DNA of 22,076 nt from FEN-680 sp036845225 (GTDB lineage: Bacteria; Actinomycetota; Geothermincolia; Fen-727; Anoxymicrobiaceae). Where the stretch lies: NCBI GenBank assembly GCA_036845225.1, contig DAIUEJ010000042.1, forward strand, positions 1 to 22,076, written 5' to 3'. Positions within the stretch are counted from its first letter, which is position 1; each line of letters starts with the position of its first letter. This document shows, in pieces, positions 14,135 to 21,808 of the stretch. The notes below the pieces were generated by a model. The model saw only the letters and a program-made list of their open reading frames with translations. It had not been told where the DNA came from and ran no database searches. Position numbers and translations under genes: made by a program.

Positions 14135-15406
14135 TTGACGGCCGTATCCTGCCAGAACAAATCGGTTGAAAAGCTGCCTTTCAGGTTTGTCATGGGAACG
14201 AACAGCTACGTTACGCCGGCCCCACCAATGCCTGGCAAAGCCGCTCTCATGCAGGAGCCGACCTTCCTCACTACGCTCCAGCGGATCACCGAAAGGGAGG
14301 ACGGTTACCTGGGCCCCGGGATTGAGAACGAGTACTCAAAGATGGACCCTGCGAACTGCGACGGCACCCTCGTGGTCCTGCGTGGAAACACCGCCGCGTT
14401 CTATCTGTATGATGCCGTGAGCTGCAAGCTGTTGCGGCAGATCAAGGCGTTTGACGACTGTGACTACGCTGAGCCCGAGCCGAGATGGGACCCCTCGAAC
14501 GCCAAGGTCTTTTACTATCCATGCAACATGAAGCTCATGAGCTACGACTGCGGAACCAACACCTCGAAGACCGTCCGCGACTTCCGTAGCGATTTTCCCG
14601 ACGGTGCGTACATAACGACGAAGGCGGAGGGCGACGCCTCTCTCGACAGGCGGTACTGGTGCTTCATGGTCGAGGATTCGAAAAACGAACTGGTGTCGGT
14701 GATGTGCTACGACAGAATCCAGGACCGCGTCCTGGGACGCAAGGACACCGGATTCCCCGACGCGATCAACTGGGTCGGCATGAGCATGTCAGGTGACTAC
14801 TGCATAGTCGGCTACGAAGACAAGGCGATCTACACGCAGGTGTTCTCGAGGGACTTTGCCCACACGGTCACACTTCCCGATGGGTCCGCGGGGCACGGCG
14901 ACGCGGCTTTGACATGGGATGGCCGGGACGTCTACGTATATCAGAACGTCCGCACCGACTTCATCTCGATGGCCGACATGGGCACTGGCAGAGAAACGAG
15001 GCTGCTGCGAATTCCTTTTGACGTGAACCCCGACATCGGGCTCCACGTTTCAGGTAACTGCAACGGCACCCGGGGCTGGGCGCTTGTCTCGACTTACGGC
15101 GCCATGGAACCTCCGCCTGGGAAGAAGCACGCCTGGATGGACGAGCAGTTGCTTATGTTGGAGCTAACCGCGAAGCCCAGGGTATGGAGAATAGCGCACA
15201 CTCAATCCTACACATCAGATGATTACTCTGGTGAGAAGAACTACTACGCCGAGGCGTTCGCCTCGATAAACACGGGCGGAACGCGGATATACTGGGGCTC
15301 GAACTGGCGGCGCTACTCGCCCGATTATTCCGATGCCTACCGGGTCATCCTGCCGGACAAGTGGCCCGCCGCGATGCCGGGCGGGGCTGCGCCCGAAGTG
15401 CGATAG
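14135..15406 (+). CDS. Secreted lipoprotein, probable beta-propeller, with missing start
   Basis: The frame encodes about 423 aa from the TTG at 14135, but that is not the true start. The same frame runs open back to 14063 and upstream encodes RSRIAFALCILIALTAVSC, a lipoprotein signal peptide with Cys at the processing site. No ATG, GTG or TTG exists in frame before it, so an indel or rearrangement near 14096 probably hides the start. The mature protein has repeated strand patterns (GTLVVLRGNTAAFYLYD, NAKVFYYPCNMKLMSYD, RRYWCFMVEDSKN) and ends FASINTGGTRIYWGSNW, suggesting a TolB or oligogalacturonate-lyase-like propeller anchored on the outer face of the membrane. The function is unknown. 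It converges on the MFS gene with a 14-base gap. Confidence 0.75.
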   Translation: MTAVSCQNKSVEKLPFRFVMGTNSYVTPAPPMPGKAALMQEPTFLTTLQRITEREDGYLGPGIENEYSKMDPANCDGTLVVLRGNTAAFYLYDAVSCKLLRQIKAFDDCDYAEPEPRWDPSNAKVFYYPCNMKLMSYDCGTNTSKTVRDFRSDFPDGAYITTKAEGDASLDRRYWCFMVEDSKNELVSVMCYDRIQDRVLGRKDTGFPDAINWVGMSMSGDYCIVGYEDKAIYTQVFSRDFAHTVTLPDGSAGHGDAALTWDGRDVYVYQNVRTDFISMADMGTGRETRLLRIPFDVNPDIGLHVSGNCNGTRGWALVSTYGAMEPPPGKKHAWMDEQLLMLELTAKPRVWRIAHTQSYTSDDYSGEKNYYAEAFASINTGGTRIYWGSNWRRYSPDYSDAYRVILPDKWPAAMPGGAAPEVR

Positions 15407-15420
15407 CACGGTCACGGCAC

Positions 15421-16764
15421 TTATGCCGTCGGCTTCCATGCGGGCGACACCGCGTCCCTCAATATCGATGGCATCGCGATGATCACGATGGAAAGCACGA
15501 GGCAGACCACCGCGCCGGTCAGCACTGCGAAAGGCGTGGAAGTCCTGTCCGAGAGTAAGCCGAGAACCAGGCCCCCTATGGGCGCGGTGCCCTGGAAGAC
15601 CAGGATATAGAAGCTCATGATCCGCCCGCGCATGTCCCTGTCGACCCGGGACTGCAGGATCGTGTTGATGGAGGCGCTCGCCATCAGGAAAGTGACGCCG
15701 ATGCCGAACGTCATCGCGAGCGAGAGGTAGTAGTTGTGGGACAGCCCCAGCCCGATGAGGATGAATGAGAACGCGAGCAGCGAGCCCTTGATGATCTCCC
15801 GCTCCCTGACGCGCCCGCTCAACCGGGTCACCAGCGGTGCGCCTACGACCGCTCCCAGCCCGATCGCCCCGAGCAGCCATCCGTACCCCCACGACCCTTT
15901 GTGCAGCACGTCTTTGGATTCGGCGGGCAGGAGGACGATCAGCGCGATCCCGGAGACGGCCGCGATTCCCAGCACCACCAGGAGGTTGACGGCCCAGCGG
16001 TTGTGGCGCAGGTAGCCCAGGCCCTCTTTGATATGGTCCCACGCGCTTCCGACGTGAGCTTCCCGCACGGCGGGCAGAGGGCTTATGAGCATCAGGGCCC
16101 CGATGACCACCAGGAAGCTGGCGGCGTTGATGTAGAAAGCCCCCGCGATGCTCCAGACGCCGAGGATTATAGAACCCAGGGCCGGCCCGATGAACCTCGC
16201 CATGTTGAACTGTGCCGCGTCGAGAGCTATCCCGTTGAGCATGTCCTCCGGCGGGACCAGGTCCGGCACCATCGACCTCCACGCGGGGAAGTTGAAGACA
16301 AACGCGATGCCCATCAAGGTGGTCAGGACCATGATCAGAGCGAGCGACGAGACGCCAAGACTCGTGGCTATGGCCAGGCCGAGCGCGGCGAGCATCATGA
16401 TCACCTGCGTGACGATGATGAGCTTGCGTCTGTCCACCCGGTCCGCGAGCGAGCCCGCATACAGGACGAAGAACAGGATGGGCAGGAAAGTCGCCAGGTT
16501 CACGGCGCCCACCCACCCGTTCGAGCCGGTCAGCTCTTTCACGTACCAGAGCAGGACGGCGGTGTGTATCCAGGTCCCGACGTTCGAGAGAAAGGCGCCG
16601 GACCACAGCAGCCGGAAGTCGCGATATCCGAAAGCCGAAAGCACTCCGCCCCGGAACAGGGTCTGGCGGACGAGGTCCGTCGTCGGCGCGGTGACGTCGG
16701 CCTCGAGCTCGCCGAGCCTGTCTTCACGCCGGGGAGGGCCGCCCGTGGCGGGTGGTTCATCCAC
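15421..16764 (-). CDS. MFS transporter (EntS/transmembrane secretion effector type)
   Basis: A 447-aa major facilitator superfamily protein with about 12 hydrophobic segments. After a 40-residue polar leader the family opening appears (ALFGYRDFRLLWSGAFLSNVG-like: FGYRDFRLLWSGAFLSNVGT). The loop between helices 2 and 3 carries the MFS signature GSLADRVDRRK, and helix 4-5 has FPAWRSMVPDLVPPEDM, typical of the MFS_3/EntS exporter branch. The second half repeats the pattern (IMSFYILVFQGTAPIGGLVLGLLSDR). It should export a small molecule in exchange for protons. The GTG at 16764 begins one base after the TAA of the upstream lipocalin-like gene and has no clear ribosome site, so translation is probably coupled. 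Confidence 0.9.
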   Translation of the reverse strand: MDEPPATGGPPRREDRLGELEADVTAPTTDLVRQTLFRGGVLSAFGYRDFRLLWSGAFLSNVGTWIHTAVLLWYVKELTGSNGWVGAVNLATFLPILFFVLYAGSLADRVDRRKLIIVTQVIMMLAALGLAIATSLGVSSLALIMVLTTLMGIAFVFNFPAWRSMVPDLVPPEDMLNGIALDAAQFNMARFIGPALGSIILGVWSIAGAFYINAASFLVVIGALMLISPLPAVREAHVGSAWDHIKEGLGYLRHNRWAVNLLVVLGIAAVSGIALIVLLPAESKDVLHKGSWGYGWLLGAIGLGAVVGAPLVTRLSGRVREREIIKGSLLAFSFILIGLGLSHNYYLSLAMTFGIGVTFLMASASINTILQSRVDRDMRGRIMSFYILVFQGTAPIGGLVLGLLSDRTSTPFAVLTGAVVCLVLSIVIIAMPSILRDAVSPAWKPTA

Positions 16765-16765
16765 C

Positions 16766-17827
16766 TTATTTGAGGAGCATCAGTTCGAAGAGCGCTTTGC
16801 CCTTCTCGCGAGCACGCGTTCCGGGAATATCGACCGACATCTCCAGGTCCGCGTTGAAGTCCAGGTAGTAGGGCTTCGCGAAAAGGCGGACCAGCGGCCT
16901 CGCCCACCCGGGGGCGAGCTCGAGGAGGTCGAGCGCGTCGATGAGCACGGCGTCGCGAAGGGCTAAGTGGATGTCACCCTCAGCCGTATGCCAGTGGAAG
17001 TCCAGGTTCTTCGGGTACTTCCTGCCGCCGGGGGCTTTCTCGAAGTCGCGCGTGACCAGCGTCAGCGGCGTAGCGTCATCGACCAGGATCTCGTCTCCGC
17101 GGGCGAGGTAGAATATCGGGATCTTGACGCCTCCGAACCCGAAGAGCTTCGTCGAGGTCACCTGTACGAAGATCGCTGTGAAATCGCCGACGTGCGTGCG
17201 TCCCCAGTACCAGTGGTCGATGTACTGGCTCGTCGAGATATTGCCCCAGTTGTGGTCGTGGTAGCCAGTGCCCGTGGTAGTGGTAGTCTTCCCGTCTTTC
17301 GTCAGGGTCAGTTCCACCGTGCCGTATGGAATGGGTACGACCCAGCCGATGTACTTCGTCCTGGCGCCGTCGTAGTAGGTGATGCCGGCGCCGGGACGCC
17401 ACGAGGGTGCGCCGCGGTGGAAATCCAGGTCGACCGAGAAACCGTCGCCCTCGGTGTGCAGCTTGTAGTTGTCGAGGTCGCCCTCGAGCGTTTCGGGCCC
17501 CATCCGGACGTCGCACCTGTCGGCCGCCGCCGAGAACTCCTCAAGTTTGTAGTCATTCGCTATCTTGTGCTTGGTGCCGTCCGCGAACTTGATGATGGTG
17601 GTCACGTTGGGCGTTACCGGAGGCGTGTTGGGTGACTTCGCCTTTGTCGTGAAATCGACTACGACGGTGGTTCCATCCTCGAACTGAGAATCGAAGTACC
17701 ACCATTCGAACGCCTCGGGATGGTCCCTGGTCCGGTAGCCGTCCTCCCACACTTCGACTTCCGGCTTGAGGCCTTCTCTTTCGAGCTCGGCCGCTTTTTC
17801 GTCAGCAGGGCTGCTGTCCTCGGCCAT
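16766..17827 (-). CDS. CrtC/AttH-like lipocalin-fold protein
   Basis: A 353-aa protein with the hallmarks of the carotenoid 1,2-hydratase (CrtC) / AttH lipocalin-like family: EAFEWWYFDSQFEDG (about 38-52) and the GYHDHNWG motif (about 188-195). Between and after them are two beta-rich halves (SVDLDFHRGAPSWRPG, HWYWGRTHVGDFTAIFVQV). Family members hydrate isoprenoid or other hydrophobic molecules; this one has no carotenoid genes near it, so a different lipophilic substrate is likely. The N-terminus is acidic and lacks a signal peptide. The ATG at 17827 follows AAAGGA with a six-base spacer. Its tight junction with the MFS exporter suggests the two handle the same hydrophobic compound. Confidence 0.85.
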   Translation of the reverse strand: MAEDSSPADEKAAELEREGLKPEVEVWEDGYRTRDHPEAFEWWYFDSQFEDGTTVVVDFTTKAKSPNTPPVTPNVTTIIKFADGTKHKIANDYKLEEFSAAADRCDVRMGPETLEGDLDNYKLHTEGDGFSVDLDFHRGAPSWRPGAGITYYDGARTKYIGWVVPIPYGTVELTLTKDGKTTTTTGTGYHDHNWGNISTSQYIDHWYWGRTHVGDFTAIFVQVTSTKLFGFGGVKIPIFYLARGDEILVDDATPLTLVTRDFEKAPGGRKYPKNLDFHWHTAEGDIHLALRDAVLIDALDLLELAPGWARPLVRLFAKPYYLDFNADLEMSVDIPGTRAREKGKALFELMLLK

Positions 17828-17889
17828 CGCATGTCCTTTCGATCAACGAGCGTGAACGCATGGTCAGTCCGAAAGGATTCTACAGGAAC

Positions 17890-17918
17890 GCACCGCCGGG
17901 GTCAGGCGCAAGCGGTGC
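17890..17918 (+). repeat. Core-and-arm hairpin element, copy E
   Basis: Arms GCACCGC and GCGGTGC (7 of 7) enclose CGGGGTCAGGCGCAA. It ends six bases beyond the stop of the minus-strand gene at 17925-19001, so it again sits at a gene 3' end. Confidence 0.65.
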
Positions 17919-17924
17919 AGGAAA

Positions 17925-19001
17925 TCACGCAACGTGCTCCAGGGTGACCTTGACCCGGCCGGGCACTTCCTCGACCCAGCCGGTTCGCACGATGCTCCCG
18001 GTCCATGCCTCGTAGAGGCCGGTCACCTTGCCGGCGACGATTCCCGGGTGGAACGGGTTCTCGACGACGAAGAACACCTTGCGCCCCTCGACCCATGCGG
18101 CCACCGAGTTGCCGATTCCCATCCACGGAAAGTCGGCCATGATGTTGACCACGGGGCTTCCCTGCGGGATCGAATATCGCACCGCCGAGGTCTCGCGCAT
18201 GTACTTCTGCTCGAGGCCCTCCATGAGCGAGGGCAGCTCGGCGCCGAACTCTCGCTCGAGCCCGGTCAGCACAGCATCGAAGCTCTGGGCGGGAAGCGCC
18301 ACAAAACGCATACCCGTCTGCGAGTGCCGCAACACGCCTTTCTCGAGGTCGAGGTAGATGCTCTTGGTGACCGACCAGGGCACGCTGCATTTCTGGCACT
18401 TGTCCAGCTCGACGTTGCCGGGCAGGTACTGGATTTCAGCAAGGACCAACTGCTCCTCGACGGGTGGCTCGTCGCTCACTTTCTGGATGGTGATCACGAA
18501 CTCGTCTGACTTGACCCGTTCCCATCCGGCCGAAACTCCCACGCGCTCCATGAACTCGAACACGCCGGTGCCATCGCCCGCGATAAGGGGCACGGAGTGG
18601 GGGTTCATCACGAGCACCCGCGCATGGCTGTTGCTCACGTACTCGACCATCTCGGCCCGCCCCATGCCGAGCCCCGCCATGTAATTGAAGATGAACCTGC
18701 TGGTCGCTTTGATGGCCGGCTCCGGGCGTGCCACCTTGCCCCGCGGCATCCTGGCGAGGAATCCGGGCATCAGAGTCTTGATGAAGCGCTTGCCGACCTC
18801 TCTCTCCGCGCGGCAGATTATGGGGTCTATCGAGAAGTTCATCCACCTGGAAACGCCGTCAAAGAGCGCGCGCAGCTCGTCGACCTCGAGGTAGACCAGG
18901 CGGGTGTGCGCGGAGTCCCGCCCTATGATCGTGCCGTTCGGGGTCCACGCCAGGAACTTCCCGTACGGGACCGGGAAGCCGCAACTCTTGCAGTACCTCA
19001 T
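17925..19001 (-). CDS. Uncharacterised protein with two zinc ribbons and internal duplication
   Basis: A 358-aa protein built of two related halves, each opened by a Cys pair: CKSCG (residues 4-8) and CQKC (202-205). The halves end in matching segments. Residues about 128-172 (RVLVMNPHSVPLIAGDGTG, GWERVKSDEFVITI) align with about 308-354 (KVFFVVENPFHPGIVAGKV, GWVEEVPGRVKVTL); shared positions include NP, P, AG, G, E, GW and the final V-x-(I/V)-T. Intermediate segments also match (TRLVYLEVDELRALFDGV with MRFVALPAQSFDAVLTGL). I do not recognise a named family, though the fold may be V4R-like. The two Cys pairs could form one zinc site across the halves. ATG 19001 follows GGAAGGTGA. It has a separate 3' hairpin and is probably its own unit. 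Confidence 0.78.
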   Translation of the reverse strand: MRYCKSCGFPVPYGKFLAWTPNGTIIGRDSAHTRLVYLEVDELRALFDGVSRWMNFSIDPIICRAEREVGKRFIKTLMPGFLARMPRGKVARPEPAIKATSRFIFNYMAGLGMGRAEMVEYVSNSHARVLVMNPHSVPLIAGDGTGVFEFMERVGVSAGWERVKSDEFVITIQKVSDEPPVEEQLVLAEIQYLPGNVELDKCQKCSVPWSVTKSIYLDLEKGVLRHSQTGMRFVALPAQSFDAVLTGLEREFGAELPSLMEGLEQKYMRETSAVRYSIPQGSPVVNIMADFPWMGIGNSVAAWVEGRKVFFVVENPFHPGIVAGKVTGLYEAWTGSIVRTGWVEEVPGRVKVTLEHVA

Positions 19002-19182
19002 CGGATCACCTTCCGTTACCAGCCGGCCAGTCGAAGCGCCTTTGGCGATACCTCAAGAGCAGCGCGAAAAAGGAGAAGCCGGTGATACATATATAGGTCT
19101 CACTTCGGATTACGTCAAGTTTCCCGAGGCGCAGGAGCCTTTGTTCCCGCGTCGAAGTCGAAAAGGGATACACGACTGCTGG

Positions 19183-19191
19183 TGCTACAAT
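19183..19191 (+). promoter_or_regulatory. Extended -10 promoter for the dodecin-like gene
   Basis: TGCTACAAT is an extended -10 box (TG-N-TACAAT). Transcription would begin near 19198, about 34 bases before the ATG at 19232, with AGAGGGGG between. Confidence 0.5.
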
Positions 19192-19231
19192 GGTAAGACA
19201 GCGGCATGGCAACGAACGAAGAGGGGGCATC

Positions 19232-19447
19232 ATGGCTGACAGTGTCTACAAGGTTATCGAGCTCGTTGGATCGAGCCCAACGTCCTGGGAGGACGCCGCC
19301 AAGAACGCGGTCGAGATGGCGAGCAAGTCCCTGAAGGAACTCCGCATCGCTGAGATCGCGGACCTGGACATGAAGGTGGAGGACGGCAAGATCACGGCGT
19401 ACCGCGCCAGGGTCAAGGTTTCCTTCAAGTACATGGGCAAAGAGTAA
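19232..19447 (+). CDS. Dodecin family protein lacking the usual flavin tryptophan
   Basis: A 71-aa protein with the dodecin beta-alpha-beta-beta pattern: SVYKVIELVGSSPTSWEDAAKNAV, then a helix, then DGKITAYRARVKVSFKY. Dodecins assemble into hollow dodecamers that store flavins or CoA. The usual aromatic residue in the LxWxEV segment, a Trp that stacks on the flavin, is Ile39 here (LKELRIAEIADL), so flavin binding is uncertain and another ligand is possible. ATG 19232 follows AGAGGGGG with a short spacer; the longer frame from 19190 is rejected because it would start upstream of the predicted transcription start. A clear intrinsic terminator follows, so this is a single-gene unit. Confidence 0.88.
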   Translation: MADSVYKVIELVGSSPTSWEDAAKNAVEMASKSLKELRIAEIADLDMKVEDGKITAYRARVKVSFKYMGKE

Positions 19448-19470
19448 GCTCGCTTAAGCTGGAAGAATCG

Positions 19471-19507
19471 CCGGGAGGGCGTTCACGTCTTCCCGGTTTT
19501 TTCTTTT
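19471..19507 (+). terminator. Intrinsic terminator of the dodecin-like gene
   Basis: CCGGGAGG pairs with CTTCCCGG (7 of 8) across a short loop, followed by a run of six Ts and then CTTTT. It lies 24 bases after the stop codon. Confidence 0.78.
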
Positions 19508-19538
19508 GTGCTACCTGGGTCTGACCCCGGTGGCGCAA
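19506..19538 (-). repeat. Core-and-arm hairpin element, copy F
   Basis: TTGTGCTACC and GGTGGCGCAA pair at 8 of 10 positions plus two G-U wobbles. They enclose TGGGTCTGACCCC, the reverse of the core GGGGTCAGACCCA. It follows directly after the terminator T tract. Confidence 0.6.
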
Positions 19539-19646
19539 GTGGCTCGATCAAGCAGTCCAACCTGAAATCACCCATCCGTGGGCTTGCGGCCGTCCCGTTA
19601 CAGGTTGAACCAAATGGTAGAGGCTTAATAAACTGAGGGCAACTCA

Positions 19647-19997
19647 ATGCTTACCATGACAACGACCTGGATAGCGGTTGCAACTGCGTTCGTTGCGACT
19701 GCCTTCATTTCGAAAGAACTCGCCCGCAGGCGCGGCAGGGACGCAAACTTCTATTTCTTCGTGGGCCTGTTTCTGGGGCCGTTCGCCCCGCTGATGATCT
19801 TGACTCCGCTGCCTGATCATCACGGCGATGAGGCGACGGGCAACCAGGAGAAGCATATTCGCTTCATCAAGGGGACGAAATGCCCGCGCTGCCACCGGCA
19901 GGTCCCGGTCAGAGCGGAGCAGTGCAATCGCTGTGGAGAGCCCATCACCACATACTGGTGGGAGAGGACGGACAGGCCGATCTCTACGCAGCCTTGA
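19647..19997 (+). CDS. Small membrane protein with C-terminal zinc ribbon
   Basis: A 116-aa protein with two hydrophobic segments (about 7-22 and 36-54: FYFFVGLFLGPFAPLMIL), a basic patch between them (KELARRRGRD), and a C-terminal zinc ribbon with CPRC (79-82) and CNRCG (93-97). Small membrane proteins of this type are common and mostly uncharacterised. The ATG at 19647 has GAGGG nine bases upstream; a second ATG three codons later is possible. No operon partner is evident. I would not assign a function. Confidence 0.66.
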   Translation: MLTMTTTWIAVATAFVATAFISKELARRRGRDANFYFFVGLFLGPFAPLMILTPLPDHHGDEATGNQEKHIRFIKGTKCPRCHRQVPVRAEQCNRCGEPITTYWWERTDRPISTQP

Positions 19998-20143
19998 GGT
20001 CGATCGCAGATATTGATAAGCACACATTCCTTGACGCTTTGGATACCGCAATTGGCGTTCTATCGGACGAGACTGTTGTTTTAGGGTCTGAGCACCGGTC
20101 AAGCACAATACACGATATGGAATAAGGGAGGGTCTTCATAGCC

Positions 20144-20224
20144 ATGCCAATGGATCCCGATGATCACAGTCTTCCGGACGTTCATAATGCAATAATGGCA
20201 TATTCTTCCTATGATCCCATGTAA
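20144..20224 (+). CDS. Possible 26-aa peptide
   Basis: ATG preceded by GGGAGGG at 11 bases, encoding an acidic, hydrophilic peptide (begins MPMDPDDHSLPDVHNA and ends SSYDPM). The spacing is longer than usual and nothing else supports it. It may be chance. Confidence 0.2.
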   Translation: MPMDPDDHSLPDVHNAIMAYSSYDPM

Positions 20225-20258
20225 AAAATTCCTGTTCGCCTTTGCTTCGAAGCGGAAT
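20222..20258 (-). terminator. Candidate intrinsic terminator of the histidine kinase gene
   Basis: On the minus strand ATTCC and TTCG pair with CGAA and GGAAT around an internal loop, followed by six Ts. It starts 24 bases after the kinase stop. The stem is imperfect. Confidence 0.42.
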
Positions 20259-20281
20259 GCCAGCGTCCTGAATGCAACGTC

Positions 20282-21808
20282 TTACAAAGGCATTACCTCT
20301 TGTTCGCAGGTAAACTCCGATTCCGGCAGCTGGCGGTAGCCGTCAACCGCATAGTCGTTGACCGTGAACTCGAAGCAGGCTCCGGCGTCGTTGTAGGCCC
20401 TTACCGTTCCACCGTAGAAGTTCACTATTCTCTCGACGGTGGCGAGCCCGATGCCGGTACCGGTACCGGTCTTCCCCTTGAAGAACGGGGCGAACACGAG
20501 GTCGATATCCTCGGGCGGGATCCCCGAGCCGTTGTCCCGCGTCAGGTAGCGGTGAGCCCCGTACGTGTCTTGTCCGAGATACGAAACCTTTATTACCAAC
20601 TGTCCGCCGCGCGCGTGTTCCAGAGCATTATTGATCAGATTAGCGAAGACCTGGCGTATTTGCGTGGGGTTGGCCATGATGCGGCCCATGTCGTCCCCGA
20701 CTTCGATGGCCGCTCCCTCTTCCTCCAGTAGTGGTGTGACTTCCTCCATGACGGAGCCGATCACGGCTTTGACGTCCACTGATTCTATACTCTCTGGTGT
20801 GAGGCCGACCTGCGCGAGGGTCAGCAGGTCTGTGATGAGGCTGCTCGCCCTCTCGACGCTCCTCTTTATCGAGTCGATCAGCTCGGCTGCCTCCTCATCG
20901 ACTTCCCCGCCGGAAAGGTCTTTCAGCCTGTCCTCAAGGTTTCCGGTCGTCAGGCCAATAGTTGCAACGGGGGACCTCAGGTCGTGCGAGACCGTGTGCG
21001 CGTACCCTTCCAGCTCCTCGTTGGCGCGCAATAGCGCCTCCTCGGCGACCTTGCGCTCTGTGATGTCCTCTATTGCCAGAAGTATCTGTGTGGCACCCGT
21101 TTTGCTCCGAATGCGCCTGGCGTTTAATAACATGGTCTTCCGCCCTATAGCCGGGAAGTCGTGCTCGACCTCGAAGTCCTCGATACTCGTTTTCTCCGGA
21201 AGCACTTCTTCGAGCAGTTCCCTGAGCTTGGGGATTTCCCACTGGCGGTTGCCGAGGTCGAACAACAGAGTGTTTTCAGACATTTCCGGCGTCACCTTGA
21301 AAGTCCTGTAGAAAGACCGGTTGGCTGATATCACCCTGAGTTTGTCGTCCAACACCACGAGGGGTTCTCTAACGGTGCTGACGATGCTTTGGGTGTACTC
21401 CGAAGCGTCCCTCAACTTATCCTCAAGGCGCCTGCGATCGGTGATATCCTCAAGTGCCAGGAGAATCTTGTCGCTATCATTGAGCCGCCGGGCGTTCAGG
21501 ACCATGGTCCTCTGCCCGATTTCGTGAAACTCGTGGTCTACCTCGAAGTTCTCAATGGTTGTGCTCTCTGGCAGGATTTCCTCCAGCAACTGCCTGAGCC
21601 TTGGGATATCCCACTGGCGGTTCCCGAGTTCGTAGACCAGGACTCCTTGTGTCTCCTTGGGGTCAACATGGAAAGTACGGTAGAAAGCGGGATTTGCAGA
21701 CAACACCCGGCGGTTGCTGTCGAGAACCAGCAGAGGTTCTCGCATCGTTCCAACTATATCCTCTGCGAACCATCTAGACTCTGGCGATTCTTCACTGACA
21801 TCCATCAT
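20282..21808 (-). CDS. Soluble sensor histidine kinase with tandem PAS domains
   Basis: A 508-aa cytoplasmic histidine kinase with no membrane segment. Two PAS domains (about 15-125 and 140-252) are close copies of each other: both contain REPL(L/V)VLD, SANxxFYRTF, LGNRQW(D/E)IPxLR and LLNARR-type segments, a PAS type also found in CheB/CheR hybrids. A linker coiled coil (about 252-270) leads to the HisKA helix with phospho-acceptor His275 (SHDLRSPVATI). The ATPase domain shows the N box (LINNALEHA), G1 (DNGSGIPPEDIDLVFAPFF) and G2 (GTGTGIGLATVERI). It should sense a soluble or redox/ligand cue and phosphorylate a response regulator; none is encoded in the window. ATG 21808 has GGAGGAGG just upstream; a second ATG one codon later is equally possible. 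Confidence 0.95.
   Translation of the reverse strand: MMDVSEESPESRWFAEDIVGTMREPLLVLDSNRRVLSANPAFYRTFHVDPKETQGVLVYELGNRQWDIPRLRQLLEEILPESTTIENFEVDHEFHEIGQRTMVLNARRLNDSDKILLALEDITDRRRLEDKLRDASEYTQSIVSTVREPLVVLDDKLRVISANRSFYRTFKVTPEMSENTLLFDLGNRQWEIPKLRELLEEVLPEKTSIEDFEVEHDFPAIGRKTMLLNARRIRSKTGATQILLAIEDITERKVAEEALLRANEELEGYAHTVSHDLRSPVATIGLTTGNLEDRLKDLSGGEVDEEAAELIDSIKRSVERASSLITDLLTLAQVGLTPESIESVDVKAVIGSVMEEVTPLLEEEGAAIEVGDDMGRIMANPTQIRQVFANLINNALEHARGGQLVIKVSYLGQDTYGAHRYLTRDNGSGIPPEDIDLVFAPFFKGKTGTGTGIGLATVERIVNFYGGTVRAYNDAGACFEFTVNDYAVDGYRQLPESEFTCEQEVMPL

Larger units (their letters stand above)
19998..20281. other. Interval with only very short open frames
   Basis: Between the membrane zinc-ribbon gene and the histidine kinase I see no confident gene. 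A plus-strand frame continues from inside the upstream gene to 20125 (DLYAALRSIADIDKHTFLDA, ending HDME), with plausible composition but no clear start. A 26-codon frame follows at 20144-20224. The end of the interval holds the kinase terminator. Confidence 0.45.

Noticed and set aside
15215..16606. Long minus-strand open frame (463 codons) overlapping the MFS gene in another frame
   Set aside because: The MFS frame has 12 helices and family motifs, whereas this one is Arg/Gly-rich without domains.
6849..19538. The repeated hairpins as a CRISPR array
   Set aside because: Copies are kilobases apart, differ in their arms, and have no regular spacers or cas genes nearby.
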